Below are positions 8,226 to 16,473 of a DNA stretch of 40,073 bases, piece after piece (within the stretch, counting starts at the first letter, position 1; every line of letters begins with the position of its first letter). The stretch comes from a bacterium (GTDB lineage Bacteria; Patescibacteriota; Patescibacteriia; SG8-24). A program made the translations under genes and the position numbers. The notes beneath the pieces are model-generated. The model was not told the DNA's origin. It searched no databases and saw nothing but the letters and a program-made list of their open reading frames with translations. Location: NCBI GenBank assembly GCA_021824285.1, contig JAKAKZ010000007.1:1-40073 (forward strand), in the 5' to 3' direction.

Positions 8226-9911
8226 TCACTTCTTCTCGTCGAGCGCCTTCTCCTTGACGCGCTGCTTGGCCTCGGATTCGGCCCGGCTCCAGAACACGTC
8301 TTCGTGGTTGACGAAGGCGATGGCCTGGCCGCGCCAGGGCGAGCGGTCCTCGACGAGGCGGTGCATCTGCTGCGCCAGCTTCCGATAGGACGGATGGCCG
8401 GCCGGCTGGGTGCGCAGCTCGACGAGATGCATGAGGGGCCGGTCATTCATGCCGAGCACCCAGCGCGTCAGCGAACCGTGGAGCGTGGCGTAGGACGCCG
8501 CGTCCGGGAAATCAGGCTGGAGACGCAGGTAGAGGTCCTGCGCCCGGCGCATGCACTCGAGCGCGCGGTCGGCGTAGCCGGCGGCGGCCAGGTCCGGCGG
8601 CATGGAGAAGCCAAGCATGGGCGTGAACTTCTGGCGCAGCTGCGTGCCCATGCGGTGCCGCATCAGGTCCTTGTAGGTCCCGAAGTCCGTGCAGCAGTCG
8701 AAGGTGTACGGGTAGCCGGACTCCAGCGCGCGGCCCGGCCGGTCGCGGCGCGTTTCGCGGTCGCCGATGTAGGCATTGATGGCCGCCTGCCGATCCTCCG
8801 GCGACAGGCGCCGCACGTACGAACGGATGGCCTGGAGCGAAGCGTCGGCATGCGGGTAGAGCATGCAGGCGATGGTCAGGCTGTCCTCCTCGTGCCGCAT
8901 GGCGGCGCGGAGCGCGTCCGCGTCGCCCGGCTTCGCCGCGCAGGCCGCCGCAATGGCGTCCTCGCCGCGGTCGAGCAGCTCTACTGGCTTGGTCGTGATG
9001 TCGCCCAGGCCGGCGAGCAGCCGGCCAGTGAGCTCCCGCATGTCCTTGCGGACGCCCTGCAGGTAGCTGCTGGCTTTCGCGCGCTTCACGTAGGACGGCA
9101 TGATGCCGTCGAGCGCGGCCTTGGCCGCCACGGCGATCGTCTGAACCTCCGGCAGGTCGTGCCCCAGGCAGTGCGAGAGCACGTTCTGGAAGAACCGCCC
9201 GTTGCCGAACACGCCGACGTTGGTCTTGGTCGCGATGGGCAGCAGGTAGCGGAGCGTGTCGCAGGCCTTGCTGCGCAGGTCGTTCGTGTAGGTGATGCGG
9301 AAGGCCTTCTGGTCCTTCTCGTCCGCGAGGTCCGCGTACTTCTCCTTCACGCCGTCGCCGTTGATGTCGTACTCCGCGGCGTCGAGCGGCTTCAACCCGC
9401 CGTAGTACGCCTTCATCGGTTCGATGAGGTCGCAGTACGTCTGGAAGATGAAGTCCATGGTCTCGACGTACGCGGTCGCATGCGGCGAGGCCATGACGAG
9501 CGGGTCGCGGAAGTAGCGGAAGCGCCCGTCGGCATCGCGCTGGTCGAAGAAGACGTAGCGCGTGGACTGCTCGATGGGGGAACCGCCGATGCGGCGGTCC
9601 TCGATCTCCTTGGTCGCCAGGATGGAGATGTTTTCAAAGGACACGTGCGTGCCTTCGAGTTCGCCCACCGAATCGTCGCCGTAGGCCACGAGCACGCGCT
9701 CGATGAGCTCTTGCGCGCGCTTCGCGTCCACGTTGCCGCCCTTCACGAACTCCTTGAGCAGGGTCTCGCGGAAGCCGCCCGGTGCGCGGCTGTAGCGCGC
9801 GTAGACGGCGCCGATCAGCCCAGTCGGACCCCTGACCGCGTAGATGTCGCTTTCGGTGTCCGTAACGAACGGCTCGAGCAGTGCTTTCTCTTCGGCGCTG
9901 AATTTCGGCAT
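8226..9911 (-). CDS. FAD-dependent thymidylate synthase-like protein (apparently two ThyX-like domains)
   Basis: N-terminal half YSRAPGGFRETLLKEF..AYGDDSVGELEGTHVSFENISILATKEIEDRRIGGSPIEQSTRYVFFD; C-terminal half LMRHRMGTQLRQKFTPMLGF; strong SD aaaggaggacgtATG. Confidence 0.75.
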   Translation of the reverse strand: MPKFSAEEKALLEPFVTDTESDIYAVRGPTGLIGAVYARYSRAPGGFRETLLKEFVKGGNVDAKRAQELIERVLVAYGDDSVGELEGTHVSFENISILATKEIEDRRIGGSPIEQSTRYVFFDQRDADGRFRYFRDPLVMASPHATAYVETMDFIFQTYCDLIEPMKAYYGGLKPLDAAEYDINGDGVKEKYADLADEKDQKAFRITYTNDLRSKACDTLRYLLPIATKTNVGVFGNGRFFQNVLSHCLGHDLPEVQTIAVAAKAALDGIMPSYVKRAKASSYLQGVRKDMRELTGRLLAGLGDITTKPVELLDRGEDAIAAACAAKPGDADALRAAMRHEEDSLTIACMLYPHADASLQAIRSYVRRLSPEDRQAAINAYIGDRETRRDRPGRALESGYPYTFDCCTDFGTYKDLMRHRMGTQLRQKFTPMLGFSMPPDLAAAGYADRALECMRRAQDLYLRLQPDFPDAASYATLHGSLTRWVLGMNDRPLMHLVELRTQPAGHPSYRKLAQQMHRLVEDRSPWRGQAIAFVNHEDVFWSRAESEAKQRVKEKALDEKK

Positions 9912-9978
9912 ACGTCCTCCTTTTGGTTGCGATGAGCGCCGGTAGCTTAGTGCTTCCGACGGGGATTGGCAAGGCTAG

Positions 9979-10014
9979 TGGGGCGGTCACGTCCGCGACA
10001 GACCGCGCTATCAA
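9979..10014. repeat. Nested palindromic element, type 2 (second copy, degenerate)
   Basis: ggggcggtcacgtccgcgacagaccgcgctat; shares gtccg(g)cgacRgaccgcgcta with 4414-4435. Confidence 0.4.
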
Positions 10015-10030
10015 CTTTTCGTCCGGCGGG

Positions 10031-10039
10031 TGCTATACT
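10031..10039 (+). promoter_or_regulatory. Extended -10 promoter TGCTATACT
   Basis: Exact TGCTATACT, 31 nt before the ATG at 10071. Confidence 0.5.
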
Positions 10040-10070
10040 TTCTACAATTAATACATCATCGGATACTTAT

Positions 10071-10715
10071 ATGGAAAATATGCCCGTCCAGCCGGCGCAG
10101 TCCGGCGACAAGCAGAAGAAGACCCTGATTATCATCGTCGCCATCGTGGTCGGCTTGGCGGTTTTGGGATGGATCGGACGAATGGCCACCGGTTTCGTCG
10201 CCCGGAAGGCTTTCGAGGCGACGACGGGCGTGAAAGTCGGTCAGAGCGGCAACTCGATTTCCTTTCAGGGCAGGAACGGGCAGGGGAGCGTGACCGTGAG
10301 CGGCGAGGGCGACAACGGTGTCGTCCGGGTGACGGACGAGAAGGGACAGGTCACTACCCTGTCCGGAAGTTCAGGCCAGGGCGCGAAGAGCTTGCCGTCG
10401 GCTTTCCCAGCTGATTTCCCGATCTTTGCCGGTGCCGCGCTGGATGCGACCTACAGTTCGGAAGGACCGGATGGCCTCGTGTACATCATTACCTGGAAGA
10501 CCTCTGCGGCCCAGTCCGACGTCGCCGATTTCTACAAGAACGGCTTGAAGCCGGCCGGCTGGAAAGTGAATTCGTCCGTCGATGTCGGCGATACCCAGAT
10601 GATTTCTTTTGAGCGCACTGCCGACGGCGGAGCGCCGGCAGATAGCGGTCTCGTGACAATTTCGACACAGGACGGCCAGACGCAGATTTCTCTTAGTCTC
10701 AAGGTTGCGAAGTAA
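10071..10715 (+). CDS. Membrane-anchored hypothetical protein
   Basis: N-in TM anchor KKTLIIIVAIVVGLAVLGWIGRM followed by a Gly/Ser-rich soluble domain; ATG at 10071 fits the promoter context. Confidence 0.75.
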   Translation: MENMPVQPAQSGDKQKKTLIIIVAIVVGLAVLGWIGRMATGFVARKAFEATTGVKVGQSGNSISFQGRNGQGSVTVSGEGDNGVVRVTDEKGQVTTLSGSSGQGAKSLPSAFPADFPIFAGAALDATYSSEGPDGLVYIITWKTSAAQSDVADFYKNGLKPAGWKVNSSVDVGDTQMISFERTADGGAPADSGLVTISTQDGQTQISLSLKVAK

Positions 10716-10742
10716 TTGGTCTCTAGTCGAAAGTTTTCAAGT

Positions 10743-10770
10743 CGAAAAGCGCGCCGCAAGGCGCGTTTTC
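10743..10770. terminator. Bidirectional intrinsic terminator
   Basis: cgaaaagcgcgcc-gcaa-ggcgcgttttcg. Confidence 0.75.
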
Positions 10771-10786
10771 GATAACTCTCAACTTT

Positions 10787-10823
10787 TCCCGCCTCTTTAG
10801 GCGGGACCCCGCCTTCTTTGACT
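10787..10823 (-). repeat. REP-like palindromic element, copy 3 (inverted)
   Basis: Reverse complement reads agtcaaagaaggcggggtcccgcc-taaaga-ggcggga. Confidence 0.7.
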
Positions 10824-10978
10824 GAAGATAGGGGGGCGGGGCAACTCCTAACTCTCAACCGTCCGAAAACAAGAATCCCCCCATCGCCAATATGAGGGAA
10901 CTCTTGCGGCCGTTTTTCTTTTTTTGTTTTGGTTTGATGTCCTCCTCCTTTTTGTTGGGTATGAAAGCAAGCGGCTGC

Positions 10979-11422
10979 TCAGCCGGCCGTAAACAACAGG
11001 ACACGGACGATCTGGGAATCGGAACAATCGGGCGCCGTGCCGGCCGGCAGGAATCTCCTGATGGCCCCAAACAGGTTAGCGATCAGGTACTCCTTAAGCG
11101 GAGTGCGTTTCTGCCGGCGCACGCGGTCCTTGTGCTCCTTGTGCTGCACCTCCTCGACCGATGAATGGTCCGAGCGGACAGCCGAAGTCAGGGGACCTGA
11201 CGACTGCTGGTCAGGCACGTGCGACTTATTAAGTTGTGTTGGCTGACTGAAGGCCCGTGTGAAGAACGAGAGGAAACCGTCGGGGCTCGTCGGTGCCGTT
11301 TTTTGTGTTTGGTCCCCGTCGGCATCCACGCGCTCCATCAGGTGCAGTACGGCGCCGTGAAGGATCACGGCTAACTGCAGAAGATACAGGCATGTCAGCA
11401 CTGTCCGGTAGACATTTTTCAT
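10979..11422 (-). CDS. Small hypothetical protein with N-terminal hydrophobic segment
   Basis: MKNVYRTVLTCLYLLQLAVILHGAVLHL; SD ggagg upstream of the ATG; no family recognised. Confidence 0.5.
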   Translation of the reverse strand: MKNVYRTVLTCLYLLQLAVILHGAVLHLMERVDADGDQTQKTAPTSPDGFLSFFTRAFSQPTQLNKSHVPDQQSSGPLTSAVRSDHSSVEEVQHKEHKDRVRRQKRTPLKEYLIANLFGAIRRFLPAGTAPDCSDSQIVRVLLFTAG

Positions 11423-11536
11423 GGTGCGGGTCCTCCTACCCCGAGTTTACCTCTCGGTCAAATACCCTGTCAAAGTTTTTTGACAAGTAAGTTATCCACA
11501 AGTCTTTTTGGCTAAATTCACGCCAATTCACGAATC

Positions 11537-11545
11537 TGATATGAT
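11537..11545 (+). promoter_or_regulatory. Extended -10 TGATATGAT, leaderless spacing
   Basis: 8 nt between the -10 hexamer and the ATG at 11554; no SD. Confidence 0.45.
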
Positions 11546-11553
11546 TATTTAGT

Positions 11554-12297
11554 ATGTCTAAGCCCAAACCGGTGCTCGAATACGATAAGGTGTCAAAATA
11601 TTTCAATAATGTTCCGGCCGTCGACGGCCTGGCGCTGTCCGTCGCGGCCGGAGAGATCGTCGGCCTGATCGGTCCGAACGGTTCCGGCAAGACCACCACC
11701 ATCAAGATGGCGTGCGGCCTGTACCGGCCGGACGCCGGCGCCGTGCGCGTCGCCGGGCTGGACGTGGTCAAGGATCCGACGGGGGCCAAACGCCGGCTCG
11801 CCTACGTGCCGGACGAGCCAGTGGCTTATGACCGCCTGACCGGCCGCGAGTTCCTGCAGTTCGTCGGGGAGCTGTTCGGTCTCGACCGCGGCTACCGCGA
11901 GAGCCGCATCGATGCGCTGCTCGACGCTTATGGGCTGCGCGGCATGGCCGAGGGCCTGTACGGGACTTTTTCGCGCGGCACCAAGCAGAAGATCTCCATG
12001 TGTGCCGGTCTGCTGCACGAGCCCGACATCCTGCTCATCGACGAGCCGATGGTGGGGCTCGATCCACAGAGCATCCAGACGACCATTTCGCTTCTGGAGG
12101 AGTACATCAAGCGCGGCGGAGCGGCGTTCATCTCGACGCACACCTTGCCGGTCGCGGAGCGGCTCTGCGGCCGCTTCGTCATGCTGGCGCGGGGTCGCGT
12201 CGCGGCCGCCGGCACCCTCGCGGAGATGCGCGCCGAGGCCGGTCTGCCGCGCGGTTCGCTGGAAGATTGCTATCTGTCCTTGGCCGGTAAATTATGA
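11554..12297 (+). CDS. ABC transporter ATP-binding protein
   Basis: Walker A GLIGPNGSGKTTTIKM, Walker B ILLIDEPMVGLDP, signature-like FSRGTKQKISMCAGLLHEP. Confidence 0.9.
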   Translation: MSKPKPVLEYDKVSKYFNNVPAVDGLALSVAAGEIVGLIGPNGSGKTTTIKMACGLYRPDAGAVRVAGLDVVKDPTGAKRRLAYVPDEPVAYDRLTGREFLQFVGELFGLDRGYRESRIDALLDAYGLRGMAEGLYGTFSRGTKQKISMCAGLLHEPDILLIDEPMVGLDPQSIQTTISLLEEYIKRGGAAFISTHTLPVAERLCGRFVMLARGRVAAAGTLAEMRAEAGLPRGSLEDCYLSLAGKL

Positions 12298-13958
12298 GGT
12301 CCGCTTTTGCGGTCATGTGGGGCGCGGTCCGGCTGGATGCTCGGCGCGCCTTCCGGCAGTCAGGCTGGGCGCAGCGCCTCGTGGCCGCGGCCTACCTGCT
12401 GCTGCTCGCTGCGGTGGCCACTGGCGCCTATTTCATGTTCCTGCGGGGCTTTCGCATCTTGTTGGCTGATGAGCTCGGCGGTCCGGTCATCGCCCGATAC
12501 GTCCTGGAGGCCTCCTTTCTGATCGTGGCGGTCCTCGGTACCGCGAGCGGTGCGGTTACGAGCGGTCGCTGGCTGTTCCTTGAGGCGGCCCGCGAGACGG
12601 TGGCGAGCCTGCCGGTGCCGCTCCATGAGCGCTTTCTGTTCCGGTTCTTCGGCCTCGCCATCTTGTCGTCCTGGCCGGTCCTGCTGATTGTCCTGCCGGC
12701 CCTTTTGGCGCTGTCTTCAGCCGCAAACGCGGGTTTGGCCTATTTCGCTTTCGCCTCAATCGCTGTCGTCCTGCTGCTGGTGCTGGTGTCGCTTCTGGCG
12801 TCGATCATGGCTTTCGCCCTGGCTCCCTTGACCCGCTACGTGCCGGCCGGCTGGCTGGCGCTTATCGAGATCGCCGGTTTCTTCCTGGCCGGCATCGCTC
12901 TTGTGCGGCGGGTCGTGCCGCGCGGCCTGTTCCAGCGGCTGATCGTCTCTTCGTCGGCGGAGTCGGCTGCGGCCCTCGACTACATCGACCGCACCTTCGC
13001 CTGGATGCCGACCCATCCGTTGGCGCGGGCTGCGGCGTTCGTGTTCGGCGGCAGCAACGATACGGTAATCGACCTGCTGACGGTCGCCCTGCTGATCGGC
13101 ACGGCGGCGGTACTGGTGGCCGTTCTTGTGCGGTTGTTCTACTCACGCATCCTGTTTGCCGCCGCCGAGACGGTGTTTCTGGCCAAACCCCAGGATGCGC
13201 CGGCACGGCGGCTGCCGCCTTTTCCTCGCGTGTTGCGTTGGCGGCACGGCTTCCTCTTCGAACGTCAGGCCTTGGAATTCTTCCGCAGCCCCGATGACCT
13301 TTCCCGCGCCGCGTCGCTCGTGCTGATCCTCGTCTTCTACGTGTTCACGGCGCGGGCCATGGCCGCGATGACCGTGAGCGGCCGGCCGGAGCTGTATTCC
13401 AGCGTCGTGGCTTTTTCCGTGGCCGCCATCGGCTACATGGCCCTGACCATGGCCATGCGCTTTGCCTTCCCGGCACCGCTACTCGAGGTGCAGCGCGGTT
13501 GGATCATCGGCGCGAGCCCGATGCATCTGCACGAGACGTACTCCTGGCAGTATTTCTTTTGGGCGGGCGGCATCGGGGCGGTGTCGGCGGCCGGCGGGCT
13601 TCTTACCGCCTGGTCGTTCGGTTTCGCCGCACCGCTCGCGGCCATGACCGTGCTGTCCGCGGTCGCCGTCGGCATGAGCGTAACGGCAATCGCCTTGGGG
13701 CAGGGGACGGTCTTTCCCGCGCGCGGCGCCCGTGATCCGGATTACGCGTCGACTTCTCCGGCCGGCATCGCGGCCATCGCCCTCTCCGGTTTCTACCTGT
13801 GGGCCGTGTGGCGCTATGTGCAGAATTACGCGCAGGTTTTCCTGTCGACCGGTCAGGTCGACAGCGCTTCCGTGGTCGGCGTGCTGACCTTGTCCTGCGC
13901 CATCGTCGCCGGCTATTGGGGTTGGGCGGTACATGCGCTGGAGAACCGTTCGGTCTGA
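12294..13958 (+). CDS. ABC transporter permease (ABC-2-like exporter)
   Basis: ATGA overlap with the upstream ATPase; 554 aa, many TM segments. Confidence 0.75.
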   Translation: MRSAFAVMWGAVRLDARRAFRQSGWAQRLVAAAYLLLLAAVATGAYFMFLRGFRILLADELGGPVIARYVLEASFLIVAVLGTASGAVTSGRWLFLEAARETVASLPVPLHERFLFRFFGLAILSSWPVLLIVLPALLALSSAANAGLAYFAFASIAVVLLLVLVSLLASIMAFALAPLTRYVPAGWLALIEIAGFFLAGIALVRRVVPRGLFQRLIVSSSAESAAALDYIDRTFAWMPTHPLARAAAFVFGGSNDTVIDLLTVALLIGTAAVLVAVLVRLFYSRILFAAAETVFLAKPQDAPARRLPPFPRVLRWRHGFLFERQALEFFRSPDDLSRAASLVLILVFYVFTARAMAAMTVSGRPELYSSVVAFSVAAIGYMALTMAMRFAFPAPLLEVQRGWIIGASPMHLHETYSWQYFFWAGGIGAVSAAGGLLTAWSFGFAAPLAAMTVLSAVAVGMSVTAIALGQGTVFPARGARDPDYASTSPAGIAAIALSGFYLWAVWRYVQNYAQVFLSTGQVDSASVVGVLTLSCAIVAGYWGWAVHALENRSV

Positions 13959-14066
13959 TATAGCGGCGCGCGTCACCGCGGCGCGAGTGAGGGCGGACAT
14001 CGGTCCGCTTGACTTATTATTTCCCGCGCGCCACCGTTAAGCAGTTCTTTGGTTCTTGGAGATAAC

Positions 14067-14495
14067 ATGCCTTTGGATACGATGGCGCTGATGCGCCGCT
14101 GGTCGCGGCGGCAGTTCGAATTCGACCGCCAGCTGGCCGAGCTGACGCCTGCCGAGTTGAGCGAAATTGCCGGTTTGGAGCTCTACGGCACGGCGCTCTC
14201 CGGCCACTGCAACCTGCGGGCCTTCTACAGCTTGGAGGGCGATTTCCCGGAGTTAGGCGAGCGTCCCGACAGCTTGCCGGACGGCCGCCTGCTCGAGATC
14301 GCGTTCTTGGCCCTGGAGCGCTACCGCACCCTGGGCGCCGACCGCGGAGGTTTTCTGCCGGAATACGTCGCGGCGCAGACTGCCCATCTGAGCTGCTGCG
14401 TCCGCTGCCGTGAAGCCGTGGTCCGCCACCTGCGTCGCTCCGGTCGGGAGTACCTCGAGCTCCGGCGTCTGCTCTGGAGTCCGCTGCTCCATTGA
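14067..14495 (+). CDS. Hypothetical protein with Cys cluster (LSCCVRCREAVVRHL)
   Basis: SD ttggag 5-6 nt before the ATG; terminator directly after the stop. Confidence 0.6.
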   Translation: MPLDTMALMRRWSRRQFEFDRQLAELTPAELSEIAGLELYGTALSGHCNLRAFYSLEGDFPELGERPDSLPDGRLLEIAFLALERYRTLGADRGGFLPEYVAAQTAHLSCCVRCREAVVRHLRRSGREYLELRRLLWSPLLH

Positions 14496-14505
14496 TCGAT
14501 CAGTC

Positions 14506-14530
14506 ATCCCCCGCATTGGGGGATTTTTTT
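14506..14530 (+). terminator. Intrinsic terminator
   Basis: atcccccgcattgggggattttttt. Confidence 0.85.
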
Positions 14531-14593
14531 GATTGGCGGCCAGATGCGCCGTTTCGCTTGGTCGGCGAATCCCGCCGGCCCTGCCCGCGGGTG

Positions 14594-14602
14594 TGGTATA
14601 AT
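14594..14602 (+). promoter_or_regulatory. Extended -10 promoter TGGTATAAT
   Basis: TGGTATAAT upstream of the AI-2E-family gene, outside the inverted repeat. Confidence 0.5.
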
Positions 14603-14621
14603 TAAAGAAGGATAAGCTGAC

Positions 14622-14784
14622 GGAGACCTCTGCAAAACTCCTTTTCTGCCGCAAGCGCGCCGGTTCGGATGCGAAATCGCGCAAGCTCCTCCGCTTATAC
14701 TCCGTATGAACAGCGTCGCTCCTGCGTTTTTTCGCCTTGAGAGGGCACGATTTCGCAACGAAAGCGCTTTTGGCAGAGGACTCC
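14622..14784. repeat. MITE-like nested inverted repeat (about 163 bp)
   Basis: Ends ggagacctctgc-aaaa (14622-) and ttttggcagaggactcc (-14784) are inverted; internal tgcgaaatcgcgc (14669-14682) pairs with gcacgatttcgca (14746-14758). Confidence 0.55.
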
Positions 14785-14785
14785 T

Positions 14786-15826
14786 ATGAGTAATCGCCGG
14801 TTCCAAATCTATTTCTTTGCGGCGGTCATGCTGGTCAGCCTTGCATTGACCGTATTGGTGTTCCGGCCGTATCTGGTGCTTCTGGCCTTCGGCGGCGTGT
14901 TCGCCATCCTCTCGCGCCCCATCCACCGCGCCTTTTTCCGGCTGGTGCGTTCGGAATCGGTCTCGGCCCTGCTGACGATCATCGTCGGCACGGCGGCCTT
15001 GGTCGTACCGGTGGCCTACTTCCTGATCGCCCTTTACGGTGAGCTTTCCGGCCTGTTCTCCTCCCTGCACATCGATTTGGGCGCGGCCGGCGATTTCATT
15101 GAACGGCATATTCCCGCAGAGTTTCATGGTCAGGTGCCGCTCATCATGGACGAGTTCGGACGTCTCCTGCGCGGCGTCGGCACGGCGCTCTCCGGCAATC
15201 TGGTCGGGTTGTTCTCCGACGTGGCCACGGTTACCTTCGACTTTTTCGTGGTCTTGATCGCCGCCTACTACCTGCTGCGCGACGGCACGAAGGTCAAACG
15301 CCTCCTGCTTCAGCTTTCGCCGCTCGGCGACAAGTACGATGAGCAGATTTTCCGCCGCGTCATCGTTGCGGTGCGCGCCGTCATGGGCGGCGTGCTGATG
15401 ATCGGCGTGCTCAAGGCCGTGCTCACGAGCATCACTTTCGCTTTCTGCGGCGTCCCGACGCCGATCTTCTGGGGCGTCATGGCCGGACTGGCGTCCATGG
15501 TCCCGGTCGTCGGTACCGCCATCGTTACGGTTCCGGCCATCGGTTATCTGCTCATGTACGGACATTACGTGGCCGCCGTGGTCCTGCTCCTGGTCTCTAT
15601 ATTCTTCATCGGCACGGTCGACAATTTCCTGCAGCCGAAGCTCGTGGAGAGCAAGACCAACATCCATCCGCTGCTCATCCTGCTGTCGATCCTCGGCGGT
15701 TTCAAGTTCTACGGGTTCGCCGGATTCGTGCTCGGCCCGTTGACCCTCGCGATGACCATGGCGCTGTTCGACGTCTATCGGCAGGAATTCCGCCAAGAGG
15801 CGGATGCGGTCGTGTCCGACAGCTGA
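14786..15826 (+). CDS. AI-2E family transporter (PF01594-type permease)
   Basis: 346 aa; N-terminal FRPYLVLLAFGGVFAILSRPIHR and C-terminal DNFLQPKLVESKTNIHPLLILLSILGGFKFYGFAGFVLGPL are typical. Confidence 0.88.
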   Translation: MSNRRFQIYFFAAVMLVSLALTVLVFRPYLVLLAFGGVFAILSRPIHRAFFRLVRSESVSALLTIIVGTAALVVPVAYFLIALYGELSGLFSSLHIDLGAAGDFIERHIPAEFHGQVPLIMDEFGRLLRGVGTALSGNLVGLFSDVATVTFDFFVVLIAAYYLLRDGTKVKRLLLQLSPLGDKYDEQIFRRVIVAVRAVMGGVLMIGVLKAVLTSITFAFCGVPTPIFWGVMAGLASMVPVVGTAIVTVPAIGYLLMYGHYVAAVVLLLVSIFFIGTVDNFLQPKLVESKTNIHPLLILLSILGGFKFYGFAGFVLGPLTLAMTMALFDVYRQEFRQEADAVVSDS

Positions 15827-15835
15827 TTCCAGGTA

Positions 15836-15865
15836 TGAAAAACGGCGCCTTCGGGCGCCGTTTTC
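15836..15865. terminator. Bidirectional terminator between convergent genes
   Basis: gaaaaacggcgcc-ttcg-ggcgccgttttcg. Confidence 0.85.
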
Positions 15866-15877
15866 GGTTGGGATGTG

Positions 15878-16402
15878 TCAGCGGTTTTGGTCGGGCGTCG
15901 CCGCATCGAAGGAGAATTTCACGCTGATGCCGGCGCCGGCCGCATCGCCGGTTCCGGCGCGGAACAGTCGGGACCAGGCATCGGCAAAGGGGCGCCAGAT
16001 CGCCGACAAGACGGGGCGCAGGTAGTCCCAGATGGCGGTCCAGGCCGTGGTCGTGGCATGGCTGACGTTTTTGGCGTCGGTCGTGGTCAACCCGCTATCC
16101 GCCACCTTGTCCTTCAGGGAAGCGGCGGTCTCCTGGGGGATGACGCCATCAGCGGTCGCGACGGCCGCCGCGTTGATGAGACGGTTGGCGGTATCCTTCA
16201 GGGAGCGGGCGGCTTTGCCCAGTAGGGCGTTCGGTGAGGGCAAAGGTGCCGCTTCGGCAGACGCCAATGCGCCTTCCGGCGTCTGACCGAAGACCGCACT
16301 GCCTGCCGATAAGGCGGTTCCGGCGGCCAAGGCGACGGCAGCGAACGACGCGGCGATCTTGAGGCTATGCCCTTTTTCGGTGAAGCGTTGCTGACGCGGC
16401 AT
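15878..16402 (-). CDS. Secreted/membrane hypothetical protein
   Basis: Signal-like SLKIAASFAAVALAAGTALSAGSAVFG; no family recognised. Confidence 0.6.
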   Translation of the reverse strand: MPRQQRFTEKGHSLKIAASFAAVALAAGTALSAGSAVFGQTPEGALASAEAAPLPSPNALLGKAARSLKDTANRLINAAAVATADGVIPQETAASLKDKVADSGLTTTDAKNVSHATTTAWTAIWDYLRPVLSAIWRPFADAWSRLFRAGTGDAAGAGISVKFSFDAATPDQNR

Positions 16403-16473
16403 ATTTTTTCGGTTTAGGTTTCGAGTTTGGCGTTCAGGAGGTGGACCGAAGGACGTGACGCACGGTTGCGGGT

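Noticed and set aside
8208-9935. 575-aa plus-strand ORF opposite the ThyX-like gene
   Set aside because: Antisense shadow ORF of a GC-rich gene; low-complexity Val/Arg/Ala/His composition, no recognisable family, while the minus strand encodes a coherent protein with an SD.
11492-11500. DnaA-box-like ttatccaca, with a near match at 8107-8115
   Set aside because: A single perfect 9-mer and one mismatched site far away; no cluster, no dnaA/dnaN nearby, so no support for an origin.
14504-15796. 430-aa minus-strand ORF opposite the AI-2E-family gene
   Set aside because: His/Asp/Arg/Gln-rich antisense artefact; the plus strand is a clear AI-2E permease. It also crosses the terminator and the MITE-like repeat.
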